A stretch of DNA of 19,549 bases from Bacteroidales bacterium (GTDB lineage Bacteria; Bacteroidota; Bacteroidia; Bacteroidales; Muribaculaceae). A model generated the notes under the pieces. That model was given only the letters and a program-made list of their open reading frames with translations, searched no databases and was not told where the DNA came from. The translations under genes were made by a program, and so were the position numbers. Positions 1-7,157 of this stretch are shown here, piece by piece. The stretch covers positions 1 to 19,549 of the forward strand of contig SFNC01000030.1 in NCBI GenBank assembly GCA_004554255.1, given 5' to 3'. Numbering within the stretch: position 1 is the first letter of the stretch; each line of letters begins with the position of its first letter.

Positions 1-300
1 TCAGTCACATAGCCCGCTATGCTCCTTCACCTGCAAGACTAAATCTGACCGAAATCTGCGACCCCTGCGTTAACAAATATTGGGGAACGGGGTCTAATTT
101 TGCTGACGAACTGTTTTGGCCCCGCAATACAGAAATTGCGGGCGGGGTGTCCGCGGCATCTCGCCGCGCATCCAATGTTCCGTGTTGCACGCAATCCAAC
201 CTATAAGATTCATTATCACCACCTGCGCGCCTCAACTCCGGAGGTTGTGTTATAAGCAGGTCAATATAATTCGGTTGGTTCTTTTTGTGGATCTATAATT
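1..300. other. Left-edge stretch without a convincing gene
   Basis: I see no gene I can support here. One plus-strand frame is open from the window edge to about position 206 and a 72-codon minus-strand frame also exists, but neither resembles a known protein and both run through the dispersed repeat at 63-97. The stretch also holds a perfect 8-bp hairpin (121-128 with 135-142, six-base loop) without a following T run, so it does not look like an intrinsic terminator. Confidence 0.6.
63..97 (+). repeat. Dispersed repeat, copy 1
   Basis: This 35-base segment matches the reverse complement of 7112-7146 at 33 of 35 positions. It contains the core TTAACAAATATTG followed by GGAACGGGGTCTAA. In copy 2 the core is flanked by a complementary left arm that makes a hairpin. 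Here the left arm is shortened to GACCCC at 60-65, which can still pair with GGGGTC at 89-94. The shortening looks like loss of seven bases between two CCCC runs. The role is unknown; a REP-like element or recurrent terminator module is the best guess. Confidence 0.7.
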
Positions 301-338
301 AAAACAGCGGTGCGCCCGATCGGACGCACCGCTGTTTT
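301..338 (-). terminator. Intrinsic terminator downstream of secDF
   Basis: A near-perfect palindrome has 14-bp arms (301-314 with 325-338) that continue inward except for one mismatch. The arms begin with AAAA and end with TTTT, so the minus strand ends in a T run after a GC-rich stem. It starts 28 bases past the secDF stop codon and could work in both directions. Confidence 0.85.
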
Positions 339-366
339 AGTTATGGTTTATTGTCGCTGCTGCGTA

Positions 367-3294
367 TCAGGCAGCTTTAACAGCTTTCTTTTCTTTGCCA
401 CGGTTAACGAGGTAGGCAACGGGAGTAGCTACGAAGAGGGTAGCCAGGGTACCCACGATAACACCGAGAATCATAGCGAATACGAAGCTACGGATGGTGT
501 CACCACCGAGGATGAAGATGCAGACGAGAACAAGCAGGGTTGACAGCGAGGTCATGATTGTACGGCCGAGTGTGCTGTTGAGCGATTTGTTAACAAGGCT
601 GTAGAAATCCTGCTTGGGATAGAGCGAGATGTTTTCGCGCACACGGTCGAATACCACCACGGTATCATTGATCTGATAACCGATAACAGTAAGGATAGCG
701 GCGATAAAGCTTTGGTCTATTTCCATAGCGAAGGGGAATACGCCCCAGAAGATTGAGTAGAAGCCGATGATTGCGAATGCGGTGAATACCACAGCGCAAA
801 CAGCACCTACAGAGAATGCCACGTTGCGGAAACGTACCAGGATGTACAGGAACATTGCGATGATGGCGAATGACACGGCGATGTAAGCGTCGGTACGCAT
901 GTCAGAAGCAACGGTAGGACCTACCTTCTGCGAAGATATGAGACCGAAGTCAGCGTCGGCAGTAGAGAACTGGTCCTCGGTGAGGTCCTTGTTCCAGAGT
1001 TTTTCGCTGCCGCTCTTGCTTGCGTTAAGACCGGTGAGGGCCTTGAACATCTTGCCGGTAATCTCTTTTTCAGTGCCCTGGTCTTCCTCGTTAATCTTGT
1101 AGTTGGTGGAAACACGAACCTGGTTAGAGCTCTGGATTGTGATAACCGAAACGGTAGAGTTGGGGAATTCTTTAACGAGAACTTCGCGAACCTCATCGGT
1201 CTTAACGGGGTTGTCGAACTTAACAACGTAGTTGCGACCACCGGAGAAGTCAATGCCCTGGTTGAGGCCTTTCCAAACCAGCGAGCCTACGAATACCAGC
1301 ACTGCTGCGAGTACTACAGCGAAGCCTACGTTACGTTTGCCCAGGAAGTTGATTTTGGAGTTCACGAACATCTTGCGGGAGATAGCAGTAGAGAATGTCA
1401 TGTTGTTCATGGCCTTGCTCTTGCTGATCCACAGGAAGAAGAGACGGCTCAGGTATACAGCGGTGAAGAACGAGCATACGATACCGATGATAAGTGTGGT
1501 TGCGAAACCTTTGATGGGGCCTGTACCGAAGAACAGGAGGATAACACCTGTGATGATTGAGGTGAGGTTAGAGTCAAAGATTGCAGAGAATGCGTTGGAG
1601 TAACCGTCTGCGATAGCCATCTTGGGACCCTTACCGGCACGCATTTCTTCCTTGGCGCGCTCAAAGATAAGCACGTTGGCGTCAACGGCCATACCGAGCG
1701 AGAGCACAATACCGCAGATACCGGACATCGTGAGCACAGCCTGGAACGAGGCGAGGATACCGAAAGTAAAGAAGAGGTTGAATATCAGGCAGAGGTTGGC
1801 GATGAGACCGGGGATGATACCGTAGAATGCGCACATGAAGATCATCAGGAGCACAAGAGCCACGATGAATGAAATCATACCGGCGTCGATTGCTTGCTGA
1901 CCCAGCGACGGGCCGATTACCATATCGGAGATGATAACGACTTTTGCTTTCATCTTACCGGCTTTGAGCACGTTTGCAAGGTCATTAGCCTCATCTACGT
2001 CGAAGTTACCGGTGATAGATGAGCGACCGCCGGAGATAGCGTCGTTCACGTTAGGAGCGGAGTAAACCTGGCCGTCAAGAACAATTGCAACGGCGCGGCC
2101 CTTGTTGGCCGAAGTGATGCGTTCCCAGTCGCGGGCGCCTTCGCCGTTCATGGTCATGGAAACCTCAAGTTCGTTTGTGAGCTTGTTGGAGTTCTGGTCT
2201 GCGCGAGCGTCTACAACCACCTCACCGTCGAGGGCGGGGCCGCCGTTAGTGAGCTTGAGAGCGTAGAGAGCGTAGCCATTGTCCACCTCGTTGCCCTGGG
2301 CATCAGTGCGAACATCGGGTTTTACGCCCCAGTGCAGAGACATTTCCTTGCCGTCAAGGATAGTTTTAGCCTCGGGGTTAGCGAGCAGGCTGTCAACAGC
2401 GGCCATTTCGGTCTTGTCTGCTGCATAACCTACGATGCAATAGCCGTTGCGGCCACCGCGTGAAAGCACGTTGGCAAGGGGAGTGGTGTTGATATTGTCT
2501 TTGCCGAGAGCCACAATAGCGCGGAGTTCGTTGCCGACTTCCTCGTTGTTGTAAGTCTCGTAGAATTCAAGAGCTGCAGACTTCTGGAGCAGGTCGCGAA
2601 CACGCTGGTGGTCTTTTACACCGGGGAGTTCGAGAAGAATCTGACCGTCGTTGCCCTGGAGCACCTGGATGTTGGGAGAAACCACACCGAACTGGTCAAT
2701 ACGTTTGCGGAGAGTCTGAGTAGCAGAGGTGTTAACCATGTCCTGCACTTTCTCGCGAATCGAAGAAATTGCCTGAGCGTCTGAAGCTCCCTGTTTTACA
2801 TCGGGGAAAACTACAGAGAGGTCAACGCCGGGCTGACGCTGACGATAAGTTTTGATGAAAGTACCTACATAGTCGCCGTTGGAGGGGTCAGCCTTTACAG
2901 CTGCGTCTGTGGCAGCGAGCACTGAGTTGAAGGTGCTGTCGTTGCCGGTTGACGACATGCGGCGGAGCATATCGGGCATGTCCACCTGCAGAATAACGTT
3001 CATACCGCCTTTCAGGTCAAGGCCAAGGTTCACACCCCAGGGACGGATTTCGTCGAGAGTGTAGCCGAAGTATACTTTTTCGGCGCCCTTGCTTTCAAGG
3101 TACTGTTGATAGGCTAAATTGTAAGCCTCGTCGGGATTAGCTGCGTTCTTGGACGCTGCCTTTGCGTAGGCCACAGCTTCTTCCTCATAGCTGTTGTTCA
3201 CGAATGTGAAGGACAGGTAGAAGGCGCAGACAAGCACCATGAGCGCGGCAATGCAGCCGGCCAGAATACTACCTAATTTTCCTTTGCTGTTCAT
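367..3294 (-). CDS. secDF: Fused protein translocase subunit SecDF
   Basis: This is a 975-residue fusion of SecD and SecF, the accessory inner-membrane part of the Sec translocon that uses proton motive force to help pull exported proteins across the membrane. The N-terminal membrane helix lies at about residues 8-32. The SecD signature LGLDLKGG is at 90-97, followed by the large periplasmic P1 region. SecD membrane helices include MAVDANVLIFERAKEE. The SecF half restarts at about 650-670 and carries GIDFSGG from residue 680 and the late helix motif with NDTVVVFDRVREN. Twelve membrane segments are expected. A single-chain SecDF is usual in Bacteroidota, so the fusion is not an assembly error. 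The ATG follows an A-rich leader without a Shine-Dalgarno sequence. It appears to be transcribed alone, between terminators at 301-338 and 3533-3568. Confidence 0.97.
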   Translation of the reverse strand: MNSKGKLGSILAGCIAALMVLVCAFYLSFTFVNNSYEEEAVAYAKAASKNAANPDEAYNLAYQQYLESKGAEKVYFGYTLDEIRPWGVNLGLDLKGGMNVILQVDMPDMLRRMSSTGNDSTFNSVLAATDAAVKADPSNGDYVGTFIKTYRQRQPGVDLSVVFPDVKQGASDAQAISSIREKVQDMVNTSATQTLRKRIDQFGVVSPNIQVLQGNDGQILLELPGVKDHQRVRDLLQKSAALEFYETYNNEEVGNELRAIVALGKDNINTTPLANVLSRGGRNGYCIVGYAADKTEMAAVDSLLANPEAKTILDGKEMSLHWGVKPDVRTDAQGNEVDNGYALYALKLTNGGPALDGEVVVDARADQNSNKLTNELEVSMTMNGEGARDWERITSANKGRAVAIVLDGQVYSAPNVNDAISGGRSSITGNFDVDEANDLANVLKAGKMKAKVVIISDMVIGPSLGQQAIDAGMISFIVALVLLMIFMCAFYGIIPGLIANLCLIFNLFFTFGILASFQAVLTMSGICGIVLSLGMAVDANVLIFERAKEEMRAGKGPKMAIADGYSNAFSAIFDSNLTSIITGVILLFFGTGPIKGFATTLIIGIVCSFFTAVYLSRLFFLWISKSKAMNNMTFSTAISRKMFVNSKINFLGKRNVGFAVVLAAVLVFVGSLVWKGLNQGIDFSGGRNYVVKFDNPVKTDEVREVLVKEFPNSTVSVITIQSSNQVRVSTNYKINEEDQGTEKEITGKMFKALTGLNASKSGSEKLWNKDLTEDQFSTADADFGLISSQKVGPTVASDMRTDAYIAVSFAIIAMFLYILVRFRNVAFSVGAVCAVVFTAFAIIGFYSIFWGVFPFAMEIDQSFIAAILTVIGYQINDTVVVFDRVRENISLYPKQDFYSLVNKSLNSTLGRTIMTSLSTLLVLVCIFILGGDTIRSFVFAMILGVIVGTLATLFVATPVAYLVNRGKEKKAVKAA

Positions 3295-3306
3295 TACTGT
3301 TGTTAA

Positions 3307-3334
3307 ATGATTGTTATTTGATTATTGTTATTTG
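3307..3334 (-). repeat. Tandem 14-base repeat in the secDF leader
   Basis: On the mRNA strand, two adjacent 14-base units, CAAATAACAATAAT and CAAATAACAATCAT, differ at one base. They end about 12 bases before the secDF start codon. The leader here is very A-rich and unlikely to fold, as favoured for translation starts in Bacteroidota that lack Shine-Dalgarno sites. A role in setting SecDF expression is inference. Confidence 0.7.
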
Positions 3335-3434
3335 TCTGATTGAAAGGGTTTTATACATTAAAATCACAACTGACAGAACGCCCAAGAACCGCAGTAGATG
3401 AGCTGTCGCTGTTAGTTGACACAATTTTCAGCTT

Positions 3435-3468
3435 GCAAATATACGAATTTTTTTTGCAAGTTCAGCAA
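3435..3468 (-). promoter_or_regulatory. Predicted secDF promoter
   Basis: On the minus strand the sequence TATATTTGC (3443 down to 3435) fits the Bacteroidetes -7 element TAnnTTTGC. A TTG at 3468-3466 lies 22 bases upstream, slightly wider than the 20-base spacing of the best promoters in this window. Transcription would start near 3428, giving a leader of about 130 bases. Confidence 0.6.
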
Positions 3469-3532
3469 TTTATGGCGATTTTTTATAATTTTGTTAATCA
3501 CAGGCTTCCGGGGTGATTGGTTTTTCAGACGC

Positions 3533-3568
3533 AAAAATGTGCCCGATTCGCAAGAACAGGACACATTT
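3533..3568 (-). terminator. Intrinsic terminator after the M56 peptidase gene
   Basis: On the minus strand the arms AAATGTGTCC and GGGCACATTT (3568-3559 with 3544-3535) pair with one G-T wobble around a 14-base loop and run into five T residues. It lies about 45 bases past the peptidase stop codon and separates that gene from the secDF promoter. Confidence 0.65.
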
Positions 3569-3613
3569 CATTGTTTAATTTTATAGTATTTTTCCGGAAA
3601 ACCTTATGCGGAA

Positions 3614-5179
3614 TCAGTTTTTCTTAAGGACAATCTCCATTACACCGTCAGGATATTCGGGGTTGTCTTTTCTGACTGTAATGCTTTCGATATTTTCGGG
3701 TTTTAAATCATTGAGTTTTCCCTCGTACTTTTTACCGTCAATAAAAATTACAGGCTTACGGTCTTCACTCAACACCACGCGCTTGTCAATGGTGCCGTAG
3801 CTTACCACCACGGCCTCGTCAAGCATCTGACGCTCGGGGACTTCTGCTTCCTTTTCAGACTTGTCGGACGACAGCTTGAATCCGATGGGCAGCGAGAATG
3901 CCACCCTAACGGCTTTGCCATCCTTTTTCGCCGGCTCCCATTTCGGCATCGCCGACACTACGCGAATCGCCTCGGCATCCAGAGCATTGCTGACGCCTCT
4001 CAGAACCTTAACATCCGAGAGCGAGCCATCAGTCTCCACGGTGAATCCCACCAGCACACGGCCTTGCGTGTTAGTATCTATGGCCTCCTGCGGGTAGTGG
4101 ATATTCATGGCCATATACTTGTAAAGCTCCTGCTCGCCACCCGGGAATTTGGGCAGCACATCGCTGACATCGAGACGGCCAACGACAACGGGGTCTCCCT
4201 TCTTAGCCTGTGTTTTTGCGGTATTTCTGACCACAACCTGCGACTTTGCTTGCGCATTTCCGCTTTTTTCATTAACTTTGGCCACTGTTAGCTCGGCCTG
4301 CGAAGCCTTGGCCATCGCCCCGGATACCAGGGGCATGTTCGTCACTGCCAGGGCCACTGTTATGGCCGGCACAAGTGCGAGGGCGCGAAATCTGCGCCCG
4401 GCACCGCTACGTTTACTGTACATCATAGTGATACGTTGTTTAAGTTTACTGTGATTCAGGCTGTTGGCAAGTGACTGGAACCGCGTGCCAACAGCTTTTT
4501 TAATTAATAACATCTGATATTGTCTGGCGTCAACGCCCGATGCGATGACACTGTCGTCGGCCTGATACTCATGCACTGTCTTCAGCTCCTCGCGCAACAG
4601 CCACGCTGCGGGATTGAACCAGCAGACAATGCAAACCGCCTGTGCTAAGAGCAGGTCAAGCCAATGGCCGCGGCGTATGTGCGCCAGCTCATGCACCTCT
4701 ATCATTCCTCCCGCACCGGCCAGGTCGACCCTTGAGGCCACTATGTAACGCCCCCACGAGAACGGCGCAACAGCCTTATTGTCAAGCACCACTAACTTTA
4801 CGCCATCATAATCGTGGATCTCACCGGAGCGGATTATAGACGCCAGGCGCACGGCAACAACAACAGTCCATGCAGCCGCAAGAGCCATCCCCACAACCCA
4901 TATCCACACCAGCACCACCGGCCACAGCGGCTCTTCCACCACTTGCGCGGACACCGGCACAAGCGCACCCAAGTCAATAGTTCCGGCAACCGGCGCATGC
5001 GCCTCGCCAATACGGATATGCATAAGCGGATATGCAACAAAGCTGACAGCATAAATACCCAGCAGCACGCAACGGTTAAAAGCCGCCTGCCGCTCGCGGG
5101 CCAGCAGCCAGCGGTAGCACAGATACCCGGCTATCATCACCAGGCACGAGTATAAAATATATACAAAAGCCTGCCCCAT
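3614..5179 (-). CDS. BlaR1/MecR1-type M56 membrane metallopeptidase with TonB-like C-terminal domain
   Basis: This 521-residue protein is a gluzincin-type membrane peptidase of family M56. Hydrophobic helices lie near residues 6-24, 38-55 and 88-110. The zinc site HELAH is at 163-167 and the third-ligand motif HEYQAD at 203-208, both intact. A further membrane helix at about 266-285 leads into a periplasmic tail with a TonB C-terminal-like domain at about 345-435, containing PKFPGGEQEL and YPQEAI. The last 70 residues (452-521) resemble the plug of TonB-dependent receptors, with LDEAVVVSYGT, PVIFIDG and ENIESITVRKD. The gene starts two bases after the blaI-like stop, so the pair is co-transcribed. 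In the BlaR1/BlaI paradigm, such a peptidase senses an extracellular signal and relieves repression. There is no penicillin-binding sensor domain, so the signal is unknown and need not be a beta-lactam. Confidence 0.9.
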   Translation of the reverse strand: MGQAFVYILYSCLVMIAGYLCYRWLLARERQAAFNRCVLLGIYAVSFVAYPLMHIRIGEAHAPVAGTIDLGALVPVSAQVVEEPLWPVVLVWIWVVGMALAAAWTVVVAVRLASIIRSGEIHDYDGVKLVVLDNKAVAPFSWGRYIVASRVDLAGAGGMIEVHELAHIRRGHWLDLLLAQAVCIVCWFNPAAWLLREELKTVHEYQADDSVIASGVDARQYQMLLIKKAVGTRFQSLANSLNHSKLKQRITMMYSKRSGAGRRFRALALVPAITVALAVTNMPLVSGAMAKASQAELTVAKVNEKSGNAQAKSQVVVRNTAKTQAKKGDPVVVGRLDVSDVLPKFPGGEQELYKYMAMNIHYPQEAIDTNTQGRVLVGFTVETDGSLSDVKVLRGVSNALDAEAIRVVSAMPKWEPAKKDGKAVRVAFSLPIGFKLSSDKSEKEAEVPERQMLDEAVVVSYGTIDKRVVLSEDRKPVIFIDGKKYEGKLNDLKPENIESITVRKDNPEYPDGVMEIVLKKN

Positions 5180-5181
5180 GG

Positions 5182-5562
5182 TCAGTTCTGTTCTTTTTTG
5201 CGTTCCACCATATCTATAATCTCGCGCAGCTCGTCAACACTGATTTTCTCGTCCTCCACAAGGGCCGAAACCGCGCTTGCGTAAGAATTATTGAAGTAGC
5301 TTTTTATAACGTCGGCGAGCGACCTGCCGCGGAAATACGATGCGTCCACCAGCGCGAAGTACCTGTGCGAACCACCTACCGCCTCGTGCCCAACGAAACC
5401 CTTTTCCTCAAGAATCCGCACCGTAGTGCTGACAGTGTTGAAGTGAGGTTTGGGCTCGGGATACTCCTCCAGCATCTCGCGCACGAAGAGCGGACCGCGC
5501 TGCCACAGCTGCTGCATTATCTGTGCCTCTTTTTCAGTGAGTTTGTTAGCGTTTCTTTTCAT
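5182..5562 (-). CDS. BlaI/MecI/CopY-family transcriptional repressor
   Basis: This 126-residue winged-helix repressor begins MKRNANKLTEKEAQIMQQLW and contains the helix-turn-helix region with HFNTVSTTVRILEEKGFVGH, typical of the BlaI/MecI family. The C-terminal half (about residues 75-126) is the dimerisation region. I chose the ATG at 5562 rather than an upstream in-frame ATG at 5595. The family normally starts just before the LTxxE segment, and the upstream ATG would lie between the two operator dyads, with its first codons overlapping the -7 element. It is encoded directly before the M56 peptidase, its expected partner. Two identical-arm dyads around its promoter suggest it represses its own operon. 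Confidence 0.93.
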   Translation of the reverse strand: MKRNANKLTEKEAQIMQQLWQRGPLFVREMLEEYPEPKPHFNTVSTTVRILEEKGFVGHEAVGGSHRYFALVDASYFRGRSLADVIKSYFNNSYASAVSALVEDEKISVDELREIIDMVERKKEQN

Positions 5563-5578
5563 AACTAATTTTTTAGTT
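5563..5578 (-). promoter_or_regulatory. Putative BlaI-type operator, proximal dyad
   Basis: A perfect dyad, AACTAA-4 bases-TTAGTT, directly abuts the repressor start codon. Its arms are identical to those of the dyad at 5594-5609, and the two centres are 31 bp apart, about three helical turns. This is what a cooperatively bound dimeric repressor site would look like. Confidence 0.7.
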
Positions 5579-5583
5579 CTGTG

Positions 5584-5615
5584 GCAAAGATACAACTAAA
5601 GTTTTAGTTATGCAA
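5584..5615 (-). promoter_or_regulatory. Predicted promoter of the blaI-like/M56 operon
   Basis: On the minus strand TTG (5615-5613), 20 bases, then TATCTTTGC (5592-5584) gives a full match to the Bacteroidetes promoter form. The distal dyad sits inside the spacer and the proximal dyad covers the likely transcript start, so bound repressor would block the promoter from both sides. Confidence 0.75.
5594..5609 (-). promoter_or_regulatory. Putative BlaI-type operator, distal dyad
   Basis: This is a second perfect AACTAA-4 bases-TTAGTT dyad, located between the -33 and -7 elements of the repressor promoter. It shares arm sequence and spacer length with the dyad at 5563-5578. Confidence 0.7.
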
Positions 5616-5729
5616 TACTTTTACAAAAAATTTTGCTCCGTAAGTAAAAATAATCTCAGGATCGCAGCCTAACGGTTTTTAAAGCGAAAAAATTTCTAAA
5701 AATTGTTATCAGACAGCCGCCGTCGGAAC

Positions 5730-5746
5730 TAAATTTGCTAATTTTG
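5730..5746 (+). promoter_or_regulatory. Candidate promoter for the 5831-7032 operon
   Basis: Two overlapping candidates for a -7 element occur: TAAATTTGC at 5730-5738 and TAATTTTG at 5739-5746. Neither has a TTG exactly 20 bases upstream; the nearest TTG is at 5703-5705. The leader would be about 80-90 bases. Confidence 0.4.
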
Positions 5747-5830
5747 TGTATCAACTGTATTATATTGCTCTCCAGGCAATAATACGCTGTTCGCAGCGTA
5801 TATATAATATATGTGTAAATTTATCGTTAA

Positions 5831-6331
5831 ATGACAACAATATCAATAGTTTCACTCATACTTTTCGGGGCCTTGGCATTTCTTGCCATTGTGACGGTAT
5901 ACATACCGCGGTTCCCCTCGGCAGTGGCCGGCTATGGCGCTTTCGCGGCGGCATGGCTGTCCGGCATAACCGCCATAGAAGTAAAATCGCTGATATTCTG
6001 GGGCATAGCCACATGTATTGCCACGGCAATACTCGGTATGCTGCCGCGCACCATAGCCCGAAGCCGCGCCGGCGTAGCCTACATCAGCGGCGGCACCATG
6101 ACGGCCGTATTTGTAGGTATGCTTTTTAACACCAACGCCGGAGTAATCCTGGCGGCCCTGTGCGGAGCGGTGCTGGGAGCAATAGCCTTCAGCAACACCG
6201 AGAAAGGTCGCCCCATGGAATTCCCCTCCCGCAAATTCTTTAACTACACCGCAGCGAAAGGCTTACCCGTAGTGGTTTCGCTCTCGATGGTCGCCATCTC
6301 GCTGCTCCACATCATATCGTATTTCAAATGA
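5831..6331 (+). CDS. Small integral membrane protein, possibly DUF456-like
   Basis: This 166-residue protein is mostly hydrophobic, with likely membrane segments near residues 4-24, 30-48, 52-71, 82-120 (two close segments) and 143-163. It is rich in glycine and alanine. The pattern of an early proline-rich turn (YIPRFPSAVAGYG) followed by a glycine-rich helical pair (GVILAALCGAVLGAIAF) recalls the DUF456 family, but I cannot confirm this by eye. No catalytic motif is visible. Its stop overlaps the start of the next gene by ATGA, so the two are translationally coupled and probably act together at the envelope. The function is unknown. Confidence 0.75.
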   Translation: MTTISIVSLILFGALAFLAIVTVYIPRFPSAVAGYGAFAAAWLSGITAIEVKSLIFWGIATCIATAILGMLPRTIARSRAGVAYISGGTMTAVFVGMLFNTNAGVILAALCGAVLGAIAFSNTEKGRPMEFPSRKFFNYTAAKGLPVVVSLSMVAISLLHIISYFK

Positions 6332-7032
6332 TAAAACGTATCCTCCTCGCTATCTGCATAACGGTTGGCTGCGCAGCAATAGCCCAGGCGCGTCCCGCCG
6401 CACCCGACATGGTGGCAATAGAAGACGCCACAAACAATCCGGAATCAAAATACTACTACCCGAAGTTGCTGAAAATGTTCCTGAGCAACGACACCGTCAT
6501 GACCGACGAGGACTACAAGTATTTTTACTACGGGACAATGTTCCAGGAGGATTATAATCCGTATCGCATTAACAGCTATCAGGAGGATGCCAAACGCCTT
6601 GAGCCGCTGTATCTGAAACGCGAGCACCTTACCCGCGCCGAGCGCAGGGAAATCGAGGGCCTTGCCCGCAAGTCCATAGAAGACAACCCGTTAGACCTTC
6701 GCCAGCTGATGTACCGCGTGTACGTGTACGAGCAGAACAAGAAATACAACCTTGCCAAAATATGGAAGCACAAGCTGGACAAGATACTGATGACTATTGC
6801 CAAATCCGGCGACGGCAACAGCCCCGAAACCGCATGGGTAGTGGTTTATCCGCGCCATGAGTTCGACTTCTTCAACCTTGGCGGAGGCAGCGTGACCAAG
6901 CAGGAATTTCAGGCGCCGTATTACGACAAACTTACGGTGCGCAACCAGAAGGGCGACAAGGTTAACGAGCACTACTTCAACCTGCACACTTTGCTTGAGC
7001 AGTATTACCTGAAACATCCGGAGGACCGCTGA
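6328..7032 (+). CDS. Secreted DUF4919-like protein
   Basis: This 234-residue protein starts with a signal peptide (residues 1-21, cut likely after ALA-like IAQA before RPAAP). There is no lipobox cysteine at the cut site, so it should be periplasmic or exported. The mature part, with YYPKLLKMF, DEDYKYFYYGTMFQEDYNPY and GDGNSPETAWVV, resembles the Bacteroidota family DUF4919 as I remember it. That family has a helical, TPR-like feel and no known function. It overlaps the upstream membrane-protein gene by four bases and is followed by a strong terminator. The gene is complete and of ordinary length. The family name is from memory, so treat it as likely rather than certain. Confidence 0.8.
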   Translation: MIKRILLAICITVGCAAIAQARPAAPDMVAIEDATNNPESKYYYPKLLKMFLSNDTVMTDEDYKYFYYGTMFQEDYNPYRINSYQEDAKRLEPLYLKREHLTRAERREIEGLARKSIEDNPLDLRQLMYRVYVYEQNKKYNLAKIWKHKLDKILMTIAKSGDGNSPETAWVVVYPRHEFDFFNLGGGSVTKQEFQAPYYDKLTVRNQKGDKVNEHYFNLHTLLEQYYLKHPEDR

Positions 7033-7046
7033 TTCCGGTTCCCGAT

Positions 7047-7100
7047 AAAACGCGCCATCCCGCAGACACAGCATTTAGGTCTGCGGGATGGCGCGTTTTT
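7047..7100 (+). terminator. Strong intrinsic terminator after the DUF4919-like gene
   Basis: The hairpin has a perfect 21-bp stem (7047-7067 with 7079-7099) around an 11-base loop and ends in a T run. The stem starts with AAAA, so it may also stop transcripts coming from the convergent helicase gene. Confidence 0.92.
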
Positions 7101-7104
7101 ATGC

Positions 7105-7157
7105 AAAAATCTTAGACCCCGTTCCACAATATTTGTTAATGCAGGGGAACGGGGTCT
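7105..7157 (-). terminator. Repeat-derived terminator-like hairpin at the helicase 3' end
   Basis: On the minus strand, 7157-7146 pairs with 7125-7114 over 12 bp (core GACCCCGTTCC/GGAACGGGGTC) around a 20-base loop. Five T residues follow a few bases later (7109-7105). The outer base of the stem lies within the stop codon. The large loop makes it less certain than the other terminators here. Confidence 0.55.
7112..7146 (-). repeat. Dispersed repeat, copy 2 (inverted relative to copy 1)
   Basis: The minus strand here matches 63-97 at 33 of 35 positions. In this copy the left arm is intact, and together with 7146-7157 it forms a 12-bp hairpin that overlaps the helicase stop codon. Confidence 0.75.

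Noticed and set aside
121..142. 8-bp perfect hairpin near the left edge considered as a terminator
   Set aside because: No T run follows on either strand, and no gene that would end there is visible.
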